Assembly (NCBI RefSeq): GCF_900100865.1 | Contig: NZ_LT627734.1 | Coordinates: 1,550,001-1,614,000 of the forward strand | Length of the DNA: 64,000 nucleotides | Reading direction: 5' to 3' | From: Candidatus Aquiluna sp. UB-MaderosW2red | Lineage (GTDB): Bacteria; Actinomycetota; Actinomycetes; Actinomycetales; Microbacteriaceae | Shown here: piece by piece, positions 1-9,202 of the stretch | How positions within the stretch are numbered: position 1 is the stretch's first letter | How the letters are laid out: every line of letters begins with the position of its first letter | Program-made: the position numbers and the translations under genes | The notes under the pieces: model-generated | Database searches by the model: none | What the model was told of the DNA's origin: nothing | What the model saw: the letters and a program-made list of their open reading frames with translations, nothing else

Positions 1-525
1 CGCATCTAAGTTTTGCGAGCTTGAGCCGTGAACTCCTGCGAGCACTGGCTCAACTAGTCTTGAATTAAAGGCTTCGCCTAGTCGGCTAGTAATCAAGTCA
101 AAAACTGTTCCAGACTCGAAGCCAAAGGGAAGTGAATCCAATCTTTTGGCCTCGGCAATTTCCGACTCACTGAAAATTTCTCTAAGAACTGGGTCATCGA
201 GATTCATTGGGACACCCAAATAACCTTTTGGAATCTCGATCCGGCTGCCGCTGGTGAGTAAATATGCACCCACCGAATTAGGGATTACTAGTTTTGATTC
301 CAATTCGAGTTCGATCACCAGCGCCAGAAGATCGTCTTTTATGATGCTGAAGGACTCCGCACCCAAGTCAATCTGTGATTCGCCAATCGGAGCCTTTTTC
401 ACCAGGCCGCCGAGATAATCATTTGCCTCAATAATTAGCACCCGTTGATCTATATCCGAAGCGCGCAGTGCCGCCAAAAGCCCTGAAAAGCCGCCGCCAA
501 TGACTACGTGGTCAAATGTTTTCAT
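1..525 (-). CDS. hemY: Protoporphyrinogen/coproporphyrinogen III oxidase, N-terminal part (cut by left edge)
   Basis: Reading leftwards from the ATG at 523-525, an open frame runs to the window edge and gives about 175 residues. It begins MKTFDHVVIGGGFSGLLA, a Rossmann FAD-binding motif (GGGFSG) at residues 10-15, followed by an acidic residue at the end of the second strand (LIIEAND) and by LGGLV, as in HemY-type flavin oxidases. In actinobacteria this enzyme usually oxidises coproporphyrinogen III to coproporphyrin III (CgoX) in the coproporphyrin-dependent haem route. Its ATG overlaps the hemE stop codon in an ATGA, so the two are translationally coupled. The family assignment rests on the FAD motif, the residues that follow and the hem context; the C-terminal substrate domain is outside the window. 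Confidence 0.85.
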   Translation of the reverse strand, partial: MKTFDHVVIGGGFSGLLAALRASDIDQRVLIIEANDYLGGLVKKAPIGESQIDLGAESFSIIKDDLLALVIELELESKLVIPNSVGAYLLTSGSRIEIPKGYLGVPMNLDDPVLREIFSESEIAEAKRLDSLPFGFESGTVFDLITSRLGEAFNSRLVEPVLAGVHGSSSQNLDA

Positions 526-1601
526 GAGGTTATTTGATGGATGTATTCAACGAGTTTTGTTAAGACGATTGGGTCGGTGTCCTTGGGCACCCCGTGACCA
601 AGGTTCACCACGTGACCGGGGGCCTTCTGACCGGCATCAATCACCGATTTGGTGTGCGCCTTTAGTTCTTCAAAATCCCCAGCTAGAAAGGCAGGGTCGA
701 TGTTTCCCTGAAGCGGTACTTTGAAATCAAATTCGGCCGCAGTATCAGCCAAAGAGGTTAGATAATCCACCCCGAGTACCGTTGCTCCAACTTCCATCAT
801 TTGCTTATGAATACCGGCGGTTCCCACCCCGAAGTGAATTCTTGGTACTGCGACACCGGAGTCGTCGCTCAGGTCTTTCAGCTGATCAAACAGGGTTTTT
901 GTGTGTGGGGCGGCGAATGCAACATAATCCGCATGGCTCAGCTTGCCCGCCCAGGAATCAAATACTTGAAGCGCGCTAGCACCGGATAGCACTTGGGCGC
1001 GAATGAACGAAGCGGTAATTTTTGCGCACCAAGACAGAATGTCGTTCCACAGCTCTGGATCCTCTGCCATCAGCCTGCGCGATTGGGGAAGGTCTTTCGA
1101 AGGCCCTCCCTCAATTAGGTAGGAGGCCAATGTAAATGGCGCCCCGCCAAAACCAATTAGAGGAGTTTCTCCGAGTTCCTCGATCAACCGTCCAACAGAG
1201 ACGCGAATTGGCTCCAAGGCCTCATCGCTTAGGTCGCCAAGTTCTTCAAACGCCTTTCGAGTCGTCACTGGATTCGCAATTTGGGGACCAATGCCGGCGG
1301 TGATTTCCACTTTCACCCCTGCAAGGCGAAGTGGAATCACGATGTCTGAAAAAAGAATTGCTGCGTCAACGCCGTGGCGCCTGACCGGCTGCATGGTTAT
1401 CTCAACCACCAAATCCGGGGTTAGGCAGCTGTCGAGCATGCTGACGTTCTCGCGGAGCTTGCGATATTCCGGCAAGGAGCGGCCGGCTTGACGCATGAAC
1501 CAAACTGGCAAGGGGCTAGTTCGCTCCCCTCTGAGCGAGCGCACTAAATTCGACTGGCGGGTTCTTCCATCGTTGAGCGGGTGATTTGCATTTAGTTGCA
1601 T
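522..1601 (-). CDS. hemE: Uroporphyrinogen decarboxylase
   Basis: 359 residues, the normal length for HemE. It decarboxylates the four acetate side chains of uroporphyrinogen III to give coproporphyrinogen III in the cytoplasm. The signature PVWFMRQAGRSLPEYR lies near residues 33-48; its two Arg residues bind substrate carboxylates. LIGFGGAPFTLASYLIEG lies near residues 147-164, and GVPKDTDP near the C terminus is also typical. The gene is transcribed away from hemA, and its stop overlaps the start of hemY. A 73-bp divergent spacer with a palindrome separates it from hemA, so both arms of the haem cluster may share one control region. Confidence 0.96.
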   Translation of the reverse strand: MQLNANHPLNDGRTRQSNLVRSLRGERTSPLPVWFMRQAGRSLPEYRKLRENVSMLDSCLTPDLVVEITMQPVRRHGVDAAILFSDIVIPLRLAGVKVEITAGIGPQIANPVTTRKAFEELGDLSDEALEPIRVSVGRLIEELGETPLIGFGGAPFTLASYLIEGGPSKDLPQSRRLMAEDPELWNDILSWCAKITASFIRAQVLSGASALQVFDSWAGKLSHADYVAFAAPHTKTLFDQLKDLSDDSGVAVPRIHFGVGTAGIHKQMMEVGATVLGVDYLTSLADTAAEFDFKVPLQGNIDPAFLAGDFEELKAHTKSVIDAGQKAPGHVVNLGHGVPKDTDPIVLTKLVEYIHQITS

Positions 1602-1632
1602 TGCACCATCTTTAGTTCAGGTCTAATAACTT

Positions 1633-1651
1633 TGCTGACATAGTGTCAGCA
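1633..1651. promoter_or_regulatory. Palindrome in the hemE/hemA divergent promoter region
   Basis: An 8-bp perfect inverted repeat, TGCTGACA-TAG-TGTCAGCA, sits in the middle of the 73-bp spacer between the divergently transcribed hemE and hemA. The left arm contains CTGACA, which resembles a -35 box for hemA; TAGTTT at 1662-1667 could be its -10, placing the transcript start about at the hemA ATG (1675), so a leaderless mRNA is possible. The position fits an operator that controls both arms, but the cognate regulator is unknown. The palindrome is directly visible; its role is inferred. Confidence 0.45.
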
Positions 1652-1674
1652 GCCCCCTTGTTAGTTTTAGGTTT

Positions 1675-2934
1675 ATGGCGGTAGTTTTTCTTGGCACAGA
1701 TTTCCGAGAGGCACGGGCTCTGGACCTTGAACTTCTAGAGACCCACGCTAGCCAAATCCGGATCAATCTCGCAGCCAAGCTTGAATTGAGCGCCGGTGCG
1801 GTTGTCTTAGCCACGTGCAACCGCTTTGAGATGTATTTGGACTCCAAAAATTTGCCCGAGGCTGTAGCAATCGCGCACGCTGCGATCACTGAGGCTCTCG
1901 GCGAACCGGGGATAGAGATTGCTCACCGACTTGAGATTCGAACGGGGGATGATGTCGTTCAACACCTCTTCTCAGTGGCAGCCGGTCTTGAATCAATGGT
2001 GATAGGTGAAGGTGAAATATCGGGTCAGGTGAAGCGGGCGCTTTTTGAAGCTGAACGACATAAATCCACCAGCCCCGAGATCCAAAGACTTTTTCAAAGT
2101 GCCTTTCGAGTCTCTAAGCAAGTGGCAAACCAGACCGGACTCGGATTCTCCGTGAGGTCGATAATCGGCGAAGCGATCAAAAAAGCAGCAGTCCGGATGG
2201 ATAACTTATCGAATACCAAGGTGTTGCTGATTGGAACTGGGTCTTACGCCCGGGTTGCAACTCTGGCCCTGAGGCTTACAAAAACAAGACAGATATCGGT
2301 TTACTCCAGATCTGGAAGAGCTCAGAAATTTGCAGACACGCACGAACTGGAAGCGGTTGTCGAGGATGGCCTGCTCGCGGCACTGGTCGAGGCCGATTTA
2401 GTGGTGGGGGCAAGTGGTAGAGCGGGCTTTGTGATCAGTTTGGATTTAGCCTTAGAAGCTCAAGCCATACGAGCCAAGCTCGGCTCACCACCTCAAATCT
2501 TTATCGATGTGGCCCTGGCTCGAGACGTGGAACCAGCGGTCGCTCAAATTCCGGGTTGCGAGCTCATTGACCTCGAGACGCTCGCAAAACTCCAAGACTC
2601 GGGACACGAAGAGGAATTAGCCCAAGCAAAAAACATAATTCTTGCCTCGATCATTAGCTATAACCAATCAAAGCTTGAGCGCGGGGTGGACCCGATAATT
2701 TCTGCCTTGCGTCATGAGTTTGGCGCTCTTGTCAGCGACGAGGTGGCGGCGGTGAAGCGTCGGTTGGGAGATCAGGCCGCCCTGGATGTTGAGCGCTCAC
2801 TGATGCGGGTCACTAATGCGATTTTGCATAAACCCTTAGTGAAGGCAAAAACCATGGCTCGAACCGGAAATCACAACGACTATGTTCAGGCAGTCAAGTT
2901 GCTCTACAGCATCGATTTGAGCAGAAATGACTAG
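1675..2934 (+). CDS. hemA: Glutamyl-tRNA reductase
   Basis: 419 residues. It catalyses the NADPH-dependent reduction of glutamyl-tRNA(Glu) to glutamate-1-semialdehyde, the first committed step of the C5 route to tetrapyrroles. The catalytic cysteine is in VLATCNRFEMY (about residues 44-54). SVAAGLESMVIGEGEI (about residues 101-116) is the typical substrate-domain motif, and LLIGTGSYARVA (about residue 184 onward) is the nucleotide-binding Rossmann loop. The C-terminal dimerisation helix is complete. No clear Shine-Dalgarno precedes the ATG, which fits a leaderless start. The end overlaps hemC by 8 nt, making it the first gene of a tightly packed hemACDBL operon. Confidence 0.96.
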   Translation: MAVVFLGTDFREARALDLELLETHASQIRINLAAKLELSAGAVVLATCNRFEMYLDSKNLPEAVAIAHAAITEALGEPGIEIAHRLEIRTGDDVVQHLFSVAAGLESMVIGEGEISGQVKRALFEAERHKSTSPEIQRLFQSAFRVSKQVANQTGLGFSVRSIIGEAIKKAAVRMDNLSNTKVLLIGTGSYARVATLALRLTKTRQISVYSRSGRAQKFADTHELEAVVEDGLLAALVEADLVVGASGRAGFVISLDLALEAQAIRAKLGSPPQIFIDVALARDVEPAVAQIPGCELIDLETLAKLQDSGHEEELAQAKNIILASIISYNQSKLERGVDPIISALRHEFGALVSDEVAAVKRRLGDQAALDVERSLMRVTNAILHKPLVKAKTMARTGNHNDYVQAVKLLYSIDLSRND

Positions 2935-3850
2935 CTTGCGGGTGGGTAGTAGGGGCAGCATTTTGGCCTTGACACAAACCAGATTGGTAGTCGCAAAGTT
3001 GATCGAACTAAATCCGGGGCTGAGCGTAGAAGAAGTAATCATCAAAACCGAGGGCGACCAAACTACGACTCCTTTGAGTGAGTCCAAAAACCCCGGCGTA
3101 TTTGTCTCTGCGCTGCGCGATGCGCTACTAGCCGGTGAGGTTGATTTTATAGTCCACTCCATGAAAGATTTGCCCGCAAAACCATACCCGGGTATCGTCA
3201 CGGGAGCAGTTCCAGAACGCGAAGATTCCTCCGATGTATTTATCTCTCAATCCGGCTTGAGTCTTATGGCACTGCCCGCTGGATCGAGAGTGGGAACTTC
3301 TTCGCCCAGAAGAGCGGCGAGTGTTCGAAGGTTGCGGCCCGATCTAGTCGTCGATTCGATTCGCGGCAATATTGATTCTCGACTCAAAAAGGTCGAGTCC
3401 GGGGAATATGACGCCACTCTCTTGGCACTTGCCGGGCTTAGGCGCATCAACCGGGAATCAGAAATTACCGAGCACTTGGATCGAAAACTCTTTGTCCCGG
3501 CCCCGGGACAGGGAGCCTTGAGTGTTGAATGTCGCGATCAAGATCAAGACCTGATTGAAGCGCTGTCCAAACTCGATCACCATTTATCGAGGCTGGTGGC
3601 CCTTGCCGAGCGATCGGTGCTGGTGGGTCTAAACGCTGGCTGCGCAACCGCGATAGGAGCTGCTGGTGAGCTTCTAGGGAACCGATTGGTTTTAGTTGCA
3701 GAGCTTTCTGTTGAATCAACGGGGGAATCTGTCTCAATCAGTAGCGAAATTATTCTTGGTCCCGAGGATCTTTTAGATGCGGAAAAGCTGGGCCTCTTAG
3801 TTGCTCAAAGGCTATTAGAATCCCCGATTGCTAAAAAGGCCGCTCTTTGA
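2927..3850 (+). CDS. hemC: Hydroxymethylbilane synthase (porphobilinogen deaminase)
   Basis: 307 residues, the usual family length. It polymerises four porphobilinogens into hydroxymethylbilane. It starts with the conserved RVGSRGSILALTQT; DFIVHSMKDLP lies near residues 76-86, and GTSSPRRAASVRRLRPDL is the classic arginine-rich binding stretch. LNAGCATAIGA carries the cysteine that holds the dipyrromethane cofactor, although CATAIGA is a less common form of the usual GCQVPIGA-type motif. The ATG lies inside the last codons of hemA (8-nt overlap) and the stop overlaps the hemD start, which indicates translational coupling. Confidence 0.96.
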   Translation: MTSLRVGSRGSILALTQTRLVVAKLIELNPGLSVEEVIIKTEGDQTTTPLSESKNPGVFVSALRDALLAGEVDFIVHSMKDLPAKPYPGIVTGAVPEREDSSDVFISQSGLSLMALPAGSRVGTSSPRRAASVRRLRPDLVVDSIRGNIDSRLKKVESGEYDATLLALAGLRRINRESEITEHLDRKLFVPAPGQGALSVECRDQDQDLIEALSKLDHHLSRLVALAERSVLVGLNAGCATAIGAAGELLGNRLVLVAELSVESTGESVSISSEIILGPEDLLDAEKLGLLVAQRLLESPIAKKAAL

Positions 3851-4614
3851 TGAGGGCGCTTTTAATAAGGCCAAGCCGCAATGAAGAGGACGCCGCGGCA
3901 CTTATCTCTTATGGCATCGAATCCAGCATTATCCCCTTGATCGGTATCTCGAATTTAGAAAATCCAACCGGTGTTAAAGGGATGCTTTCCGAAATTCGAA
4001 CAAACGAAAATGTTTGGTTTATCGCGACCTCTTCAAACGCAATAGAGGCGCTAATTTCACAAGCCGACCCAGCGGAGTTAGCCCTGGCCTTCAAGAATCC
4101 AAATCTAAGGTTCGCTGCAGTTGGTGAGTCGTCTGCGGATTCTTTGAAAGCTATTGCTGAGGTCGAAGTCTTAGTTCCCGAAATCCACGATGCTTATTCA
4201 CTTGCAGGGGCAATGATTGAAGCTCAGAATCAAAGCTCCAAGATGAGGCCCACCGTCGTAATGCCAATCGGCAGTCGATCGCTGGTTGTGGCTCAAGACA
4301 AACTTGCCCTAGCGGGTTTTGATGTGCTGGCCGAGGTTGTCTACCAAAACCGGCCCCTCCAGATCAGCGAAACCGAGCGTGCCGAAATTTCTTCGGAAGC
4401 TATTGGCTTTGTGCTGTTTCGCTCGCCGAGTTCAGCCAAGGCTTATTTTGCCCTGCAAGGGGTGCCCACCCGAACTGTGATTAGCGTTGGGGCGACTACC
4501 ACCGCTGCGATTAGGGAATTGGGGTTCGCCTCCGATCTGGCCTTAGTAGAGACAACGCCCGCAGCGGTTGCCCAAAAAATAGCTGAGCATCTGAATCATA
4601 AGGAGAGACAATGA
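3847..4614 (+). CDS. hemD: Uroporphyrinogen-III synthase
   Basis: 255 residues. HemD cyclises and inverts ring D of hydroxymethylbilane to give uroporphyrinogen III. The family is poorly conserved, and the call rests on the fold pattern (a two-domain alternating protein with [11 protein letters not shown] near residue 59 and [13 protein letters not shown] near residue 197, the latter a typical HemD Ser-rich motif) and on the position between hemC and hemB. The start ATGA overlaps the hemC stop, and the stop overlaps the hemB ATG in the same way. No fusion to a methyltransferase domain is present. Confidence 0.9.
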   Translation: MMRALLIRPSRNEEDAAALISYGIESSIIPLIGISNLENPTGVKGMLSEIRTNENVWFIATSSNAIEALISQADPAELALAFKNPNLRFAAVGESSADSLKAIAEVEVLVPEIHDAYSLAGAMIEAQNQSSKMRPTVVMPIGSRSLVVAQDKLALAGFDVLAEVVYQNRPLQISETERAEISSEAIGFVLFRSPSSAKAYFALQGVPTRTVISVGATTTAAIRELGFASDLALVETTPAAVAQKIAEHLNHKERQ

Positions 4615-5585
4615 TTAGGCCCAGAAGGCTGCGGGGTTCTTCCAAGCTACGTGAGATGGTGGCCGAAACCTCCTTGTTGCCACAACACCTTATTCAGCCC
4701 GTATTTGTTCGAGAGGGCCTAACTGAACCACGTGAAATCGCTGGGATGCCAGGGGTTTTGCAGCACACCGAAGATAGCTACCTGGAATACCTCGATGAGC
4801 TAGTTTTGGCCAAGGTGCCATCCGTCATGTTTTTTGCAGTGCCGGAAGTTCGAGACGAGCTGGGTACCGAGGCTTATCACCCCAATGGGATTTTGAGTCG
4901 CGTCGTGCGATTGGCCCGGGAGCGTTTTGGGGACCAATTAGTCATCATTGCCGATCTGTGCCTGGACGAGTTCACGTCCCATGGGCACTGCGGTGTCCTA
5001 GATGATCATGGGGCTGTGGATAACGATGCAACCTTAGAGCTTTATTGCAAAATGGCTGAGGTGTTGGCAAAGGCAGGAGCCCACATGCTTGGCACCAGCG
5101 GAATGATGGATGGCCAGGTAGGGGCGATTCGCAAAGCCTTGGATTCGGCCGGTTGCATAGACGTCGGAATTTTGGCCTACGCCGCCAAGTATGCTTCGGC
5201 TTTCTACGGCCCGTTCCGAAACGCTGTTGAGTCTGAGCTAGCTGGCGACCGGAAGACTTATCAGCAGGATTATCGCAATCGAAAAGAATCACTGCTAGAG
5301 GTTGAGCTCGACATCGAACAAGGGGCAGATATCGTCATGATAAAACCTGCGCTGTCCTATCTAGACATAGTGTCCGAGGTGTCGAAGATTAGTTCGGTTC
5401 CGGTGGCCGCCTATGTGGTTTCTGGAGAATACGCGATGGTTGAGGCGGCGGCGGCGGCGGGATTCATCGATCGCCTACCAGCGATTTTCGAAATGCTCTA
5501 TTCGGTGCGCCGAGCTGGTGCCCAAATTATTTGTACTTATTGGGCCCTGGAAATAGCCCGCGAAATAGAAAAGAGAACCCCTTGA
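4611..5585 (+). CDS. hemB: Delta-aminolevulinic acid dehydratase (porphobilinogen synthase)
   Basis: 324 residues. It condenses two aminolevulinates to porphobilinogen. [17 protein letters not shown] is the N-terminal arm typical of the family. The Schiff-base lysines are recognisable in [15 protein letters not shown] and [12 protein letters not shown]. The metal-site loop reads [20 protein letters not shown]: one of the usual zinc-site cysteines is replaced by Asp, so this is not a full three-cysteine zinc enzyme and may be Mg-dependent or mixed. The start overlaps the hemD stop by 4 nt, and the stop overlaps the hemL TTG start. Confidence 0.96.
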   Translation: MIRPRRLRGSSKLREMVAETSLLPQHLIQPVFVREGLTEPREIAGMPGVLQHTEDSYLEYLDELVLAKVPSVMFFAVPEVRDELGTEAYHPNGILSRVVRLARERFGDQLVIIADLCLDEFTSHGHCGVLDDHGAVDNDATLELYCKMAEVLAKAGAHMLGTSGMMDGQVGAIRKALDSAGCIDVGILAYAAKYASAFYGPFRNAVESELAGDRKTYQQDYRNRKESLLEVELDIEQGADIVMIKPALSYLDIVSEVSKISSVPVAAYVVSGEYAMVEAAAAAGFIDRLPAIFEMLYSVRRAGAQIICTYWALEIAREIEKRTP

Positions 5586-6886
5586 ACATCACTGAATCCA
5601 AAAGCTGGCACAGTCGAGCGAAACTGAGCATCCCGGGCGGAGTTAGCTCGCCAGTTCGAGCATTTCACGCAGTGGGTGGAACCCCGCGTTATTTTGTTTC
5701 CGGAGTGGGTTCGCGTATCCGCGACATCGATGGCAATGAGTACATCGATTTAGTCAACTCTTGGGGGCCGATGATCCTTGGCCACGCCCACCCTGCAGTC
5801 CTAGAGGCGGTGCAATCGACAACAAAGAATTCATTTTCTTTTGGAGCGCCGAATAAGAATGAGGTCTTGCTGGCCGAAGAAATCCTGCGTCGAGTTCCCT
5901 CTTGCGATCGAGCTCGGTTTGTCTCTTCCGGCACCGAAGCAGTAATGACCGCCGTCAGACTCGCTCGCGCGGCAACCAACCGAAACTTAATAGTGAAATT
6001 TGCCGGCTGTTATCACGGTCACAGCGATGCGCTCTTGGTGCAGGCTGGTTCAGGAGTTGCGACTCTCGGTTTGCCAAATTCCCCGGGAGTCACCCCCGGT
6101 CAAACCCAGGACACCATAGTTTTGGATTACAACGATTTTCAGGCCGTAGAAGATATCTTTCAACTACGCGGTTCAGAGATCGCCGCAATAATCACAGAGG
6201 CCACGCCAGCAAACATGGGGCTGGTGCCACCGGCTGAGGGATTTAATAAATTCCTGGCGGATACTGTGCACAAGCACGGTGCACTATTAATTCTCGATGA
6301 GGTGATGACAGGTTTCAGGATTTCACCCGGCGGCTGGTGGGGCAAGTATGGTCATCAAGAGGGTTGGGAGGCTGACATCTACACATTTGGAAAAGTCATT
6401 GGTGGTGGCTTTCCGATAGCTGCCCTGGCTGGCAAGGCCGAAATAATGGACCTACTGGCACCTATGGGCCCGGTTTACCAGGCGGGCACTCTCAGTGGAA
6501 ACCCAATCGCAACCGCTGCTGGCTTGGCAACCCTTGAGAACTGCACCTCGGAGGTCTATGACCAGCTCGATAACTCAGCAAGAGTGATTGGAGCTGGGAT
6601 TAGTGCGGCACTCAGTGCCGCGAATGTGAATCACAGCTATCAAACTGGCGGTAATTTATTCTCCTTCTTCTTCAAACAGGGTCTGGTTTCGAACTTTGAT
6701 GATGCCAAAAAACAAAACACCGATGCATTCAGTGTCTTTTTCAACAGCATGCTCCAGCAAGGGATTTACCTGCCGCCATCTGCTTTTGAGGCCTGGTTTG
6801 TTTCAAATGCCATCACCGCTCAAGACGTAGCTTCAATTCTTGCAGCCGCCAAAGTAGCCGCGGAGGCGACTGCCGCGAGTCTGTGA
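5582..6886 (+). CDS. hemL: Glutamate-1-semialdehyde 2,1-aminomutase
   Basis: 434 residues from the chosen start. This PLP enzyme of aminotransferase class III converts glutamate-1-semialdehyde to 5-aminolevulinate, the step after Hem[14 protein letters not shown] is the diagnostic N-terminus, [15 protein letters not shown] binds PLP phosphate, [11 protein letters not shown] is the Asp region, and the PLP lysine is in [14 protein letters not shown]. An upstream in-frame start at 5531 is possible but would lie deep inside hemB. The TTG at 5582 forms a TTGA overlap with the hemB stop and matches the usual length, so it is preferred. It is the last gene of the hem operon; a second class-III paralogue lies at 32262-33668. 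Confidence 0.95.
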   Translation: MNITESKSWHSRAKLSIPGGVSSPVRAFHAVGGTPRYFVSGVGSRIRDIDGNEYIDLVNSWGPMILGHAHPAVLEAVQSTTKNSFSFGAPNKNEVLLAEEILRRVPSCDRARFVSSGTEAVMTAVRLARAATNRNLIVKFAGCYHGHSDALLVQAGSGVATLGLPNSPGVTPGQTQDTIVLDYNDFQAVEDIFQLRGSEIAAIITEATPANMGLVPPAEGFNKFLADTVHKHGALLILDEVMTGFRISPGGWWGKYGHQEGWEADIYTFGKVIGGGFPIAALAGKAEIMDLLAPMGPVYQAGTLSGNPIATAAGLATLENCTSEVYDQLDNSARVIGAGISAALSAANVNHSYQTGGNLFSFFFKQGLVSNFDDAKKQNTDAFSVFFNSMLQQGIYLPPSAFEAWFVSNAITAQDVASILAAAKVAAEATAASL

Positions 6887-6943
6887 GCTGTGAAGCTCCC
6901 GATAGCCTCTCCAGTGAGCTGGTCGGCAGGCTAAACTCTAGAA

Positions 6944-7498
6944 ATGACTGTTTCTGAGACTTTTGCCCTGAGGCAGCAGTTAATTCTGGATTCGGCTATG
7001 CAAATCATAGAAGATGGCGGAACAGCTCAGGTTTCCATGGCCAGCTTGGCTAAAGCCACCGGTCTTTCTAGGCCAGCCATTTATCAGTACTTTTCTTCGC
7101 GTGAGCACGTGCTCGGCGAACTCATGTTGAACGAAATGGCGGATCTCAGCAATGAGATTGAACGCTTGGGCTTGGAAATCAAAGACCCGATGGAACGAAT
7201 TCGAGTTTGGGTGCACTATTCGTTGGCTCATCTTTCGAGCAAGCAGCACGGAATAGTTCGACAGATTTCTATTGACACCTTGCCCGATGACCAGCGTGGA
7301 ATGCTGCGCGCAATGCACGGCTATTTCATGATGAGCCTTATCTCCCCGCTAACAGAGCTTGGAACCGAAGACCCCGCTGCAGTTTGCAGCATGATTTATG
7401 GATCGGTTGCAGCCGCGGCCAAGCGAATTGGCGAGGGCGCCGATTTCTCAGCTGAAGCTAAGGCATTAGAAAAGTTTGTCTCCGCTGGCCTAATCTGA
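6944..7498 (+). CDS. TetR/AcrR family transcriptional regulator
   Basis: 184 residues. The N-terminal helix-turn-helix is clear: ILDSAMQIIEDGG, then VSMASLAKATGLSRPAIYQYFSSREHVLGEL at about residues 30-60, the hallmark TetR DNA-binding domain with its YxYF-type motif. The C-terminal ligand domain (about 70-184) is not recognisable to a subfamily. It stands alone 57 bp after hemL on the same strand, so it could control the hem cluster or an unlinked target. The sequence does not show which. Confidence 0.9.
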   Translation: MTVSETFALRQQLILDSAMQIIEDGGTAQVSMASLAKATGLSRPAIYQYFSSREHVLGELMLNEMADLSNEIERLGLEIKDPMERIRVWVHYSLAHLSSKQHGIVRQISIDTLPDDQRGMLRAMHGYFMMSLISPLTELGTEDPAAVCSMIYGSVAAAAKRIGEGADFSAEAKALEKFVSAGLI

Positions 7499-7676
7499 GC
7501 CTTTGTCCTAGGAGGTTCCCAATAACCTCAGTGGTTCCGGCTAAAAGTTTGCATTGAAATCACCGTTTTGCCCTCGACAACCGCCAAAACATTCGAGACG
7601 ACCTGACTGACGATTGAGGCTCTTCTAAGATTTTGGGGACTAAGTGAATAAAATTATTAGCGGAAGGGCAAGCTAG

Positions 7677-8120
7677 ATGAGTAATTTGAATGAGGTCGGA
7701 GAACGCGATGGCTGGCGCTGTTGGCTCTGTGATGCCGCAGTTGATCCCAATTCTTCAGTCAATTCTGATCTTGGACCCAGCACCGATAGCTATGCAGCTT
7801 CCAAGGCCAAAAAGGGCACTCCGACAATTGACCGTTTAGCGCACCGTTCCTGCAACACTAGCCGCGGCAAGATTGCACCAGTCGTTGCTTGGTCCAAGGA
7901 CTTATTCGTGGTTGACCCGGCTCCAATCTTTGAGTCCGTAGAAAGACTCAGTAAAAAGGGCGGCCGCGAAGCGATCGCTCGCTGTCCAAGCATGGAAGAT
8001 GCCCAAGCTGCTTCTGAGTGGCTGTTGGATAGAGTTTCCAGACTCGCACCCAACACCAGCTTCAAGACTGAGATAACCCCCGGTGGCGGTCAGTTTCTTC
8101 TGAAACTCAGCGCTAGCTAA
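7677..8120 (+). CDS. Small HNH-like zinc-finger protein, function unknown
   Basis: 147 residues. The N-terminal 60 residues carry a C-x2-C pair (RCWLC, Cys15 and Cys18), and then DRLAHRSCNTSRG with His56, Cys59 and Asn60. This layout resembles the zinc site and start of an HNH nuclease fold, but the central catalytic His-Asn core is not convincing, so nuclease activity should not be assumed. The C-terminal half (about 85-147) looks like a small alpha/beta domain with no motif I recognise. It is flanked by a TetR gene and a SnoaL-like gene on the same strand with wide gaps, so it is probably monocistronic. Confidence 0.6.
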   Translation: MSNLNEVGERDGWRCWLCDAAVDPNSSVNSDLGPSTDSYAASKAKKGTPTIDRLAHRSCNTSRGKIAPVVAWSKDLFVVDPAPIFESVERLSKKGGREAIARCPSMEDAQAASEWLLDRVSRLAPNTSFKTEITPGGGQFLLKLSAS

Positions 8121-8148
8121 AGTCAGAAGCGAATAAATTCCAAATTCC

Positions 8149-8194
8149 GAACTATACGGTTTCCGCACTTTGAACTATACGGTTTCCACACTTT
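8149..8194. repeat. Two tandem 23-bp direct repeats
   Basis: Two copies of a 23-bp unit lie head to tail at 8149-8171 and 8172-8194. Each begins GAACTATACGGTTTCC and ends CACTTT; they differ at one position (G or A before CACTTT). They lie in the 165-bp gap between the HNH-like gene and the SnoaL-like gene, about 90 bp before the latter's start. The spacing is about two helical turns, which would suit tandem binding of a regulator, but no partner is known. Confidence 0.6.
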
Positions 8195-8285
8195 CTTCAC
8201 ACTGCGAATCTCGCCAATTGTTCTGAGATTGCAATTTGCAGGGTAGCTTTTCAGTAAGCATCGAACAGCTAAAGGCGGTAATCAA

Positions 8286-8708
8286 TTGCACACCAACCAA
8301 GAACTCAAAAAGATTGCTCAGGACTTCTTTGACCAGATATGGAATCAGGGCGACGAGAGTGCGATTGATCGCTTCATCGCAGAGGATGCGGCCGGCAATG
8401 ACCCGCAGTTTGGGATTGGTCGGGAAAGCTTTCGTGAGCAGTGGAAGGGCTGGCGAATCGCCTTCCCAGACGTGAATTTTGCGGTTCAAGAGCTAATAGC
8501 TGATAGCGAGACCAGCACGGTTGTGACGCGCTGGATTCTCACTGGCACGCACTCTGGAGAATTCTGGGGAGCGGCGGCAACCGGAAACAAAATTCAGGTA
8601 GACGGTGTATCAATCGACCGAATCCACAACGGCATGGTGGTCTCGGGCTTTGATGCCTGGGATTCGGTTGTCTTGCGCCGGCAAATTGGGCTGCTGCCAG
8701 CAGTGTAA
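8286..8708 (+). CDS. SnoaL-like / ester cyclase family protein
   Basis: 140 residues starting at a TTG preceded by AAAGGCGG. The pattern is that of the SnoaL-like NTF2 fold: FFDQIWNQGDESAIDRFIAED (about 14-34), FREQWKGWRIAFPDVNFAVQELIADSE (about 43-70), VTRWILTGTHSGEFWG (about 74-89), VDGVSIDRIHNGMVVSGFDAWD (about 99-120). The family includes polyketide cyclases, but most members in ordinary genomes have no known substrate, and no biosynthetic genes are nearby. I therefore give the fold rather than a reaction. Confidence 0.8.
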   Translation: MHTNQELKKIAQDFFDQIWNQGDESAIDRFIAEDAAGNDPQFGIGRESFREQWKGWRIAFPDVNFAVQELIADSETSTVVTRWILTGTHSGEFWGAAATGNKIQVDGVSIDRIHNGMVVSGFDAWDSVVLRRQIGLLPAV

Positions 8709-8722
8709 TTTCTTGGGTTTGA

Positions 8723-9202
8723 CTACCAGCCCATAGTTCCAGCTGCGCCCTTGAATGGGCCTTTGATGCTGGAGGTTATCCAACCACCATAAAAATCGCC
8801 TTCTTGGGACTGGACTAACTCTTCCCCCACGTAGCACTCATCGACCTTCGAGGCGTAGATTGCGACCTTGCCCAAAAGCTTTTCAAAGCCTCGGTTTGGT
8901 TTTTTATAGGTCCAGGCAGCTCTTGGAATTAGGCGACCAGCAATGAGTAAATCAAAGTAACTGGCGACCCCCTTGAACTCGCAATAGGTCTCTCCCGGAC
9001 TAGGGATAAGAACCCCCTGAGTGAAGTCGGCCATTGGCAAATAATAAGTTGGCGGGTGCGATGTCTCAAGCACTCGAACCGATCCTTTGGTTGAGGCGAT
9101 CTCTTGGCCAGCATGGTGAACACTCAGGTGCTGGGAGACTTCTTCCAGTCGTGGTGGCCTTGGGTAATCCCAAACCGATTCAACCTCAGGCTTTTTTGAC
9201 AT
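8723..9202 (-). CDS. DUF427 domain protein
   Basis: 159 residues, preceded on the minus strand by AAGGAG seven bases before the ATG. The DUF427 pattern is visible: VRVLETSHPPTYYLPMADF (about 43-61) and then TYCEFKGVASYFDLLI (about 72-87), the family's TYCPYKGxAxYW-like motif. A C-terminal half with YASKVDECYVGEE follows, where the family shows a second, weaker copy. The function of DUF427 proteins is not established. It converges on the SnoaL-like gene (15-bp gap) and lies downstream of the b5-domain gene on the same strand. Confidence 0.85.
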   Translation of the reverse strand: MSKKPEVESVWDYPRPPRLEEVSQHLSVHHAGQEIASTKGSVRVLETSHPPTYYLPMADFTQGVLIPSPGETYCEFKGVASYFDLLIAGRLIPRAAWTYKKPNRGFEKLLGKVAIYASKVDECYVGEELVQSQEGDFYGGWITSSIKGPFKGAAGTMGW

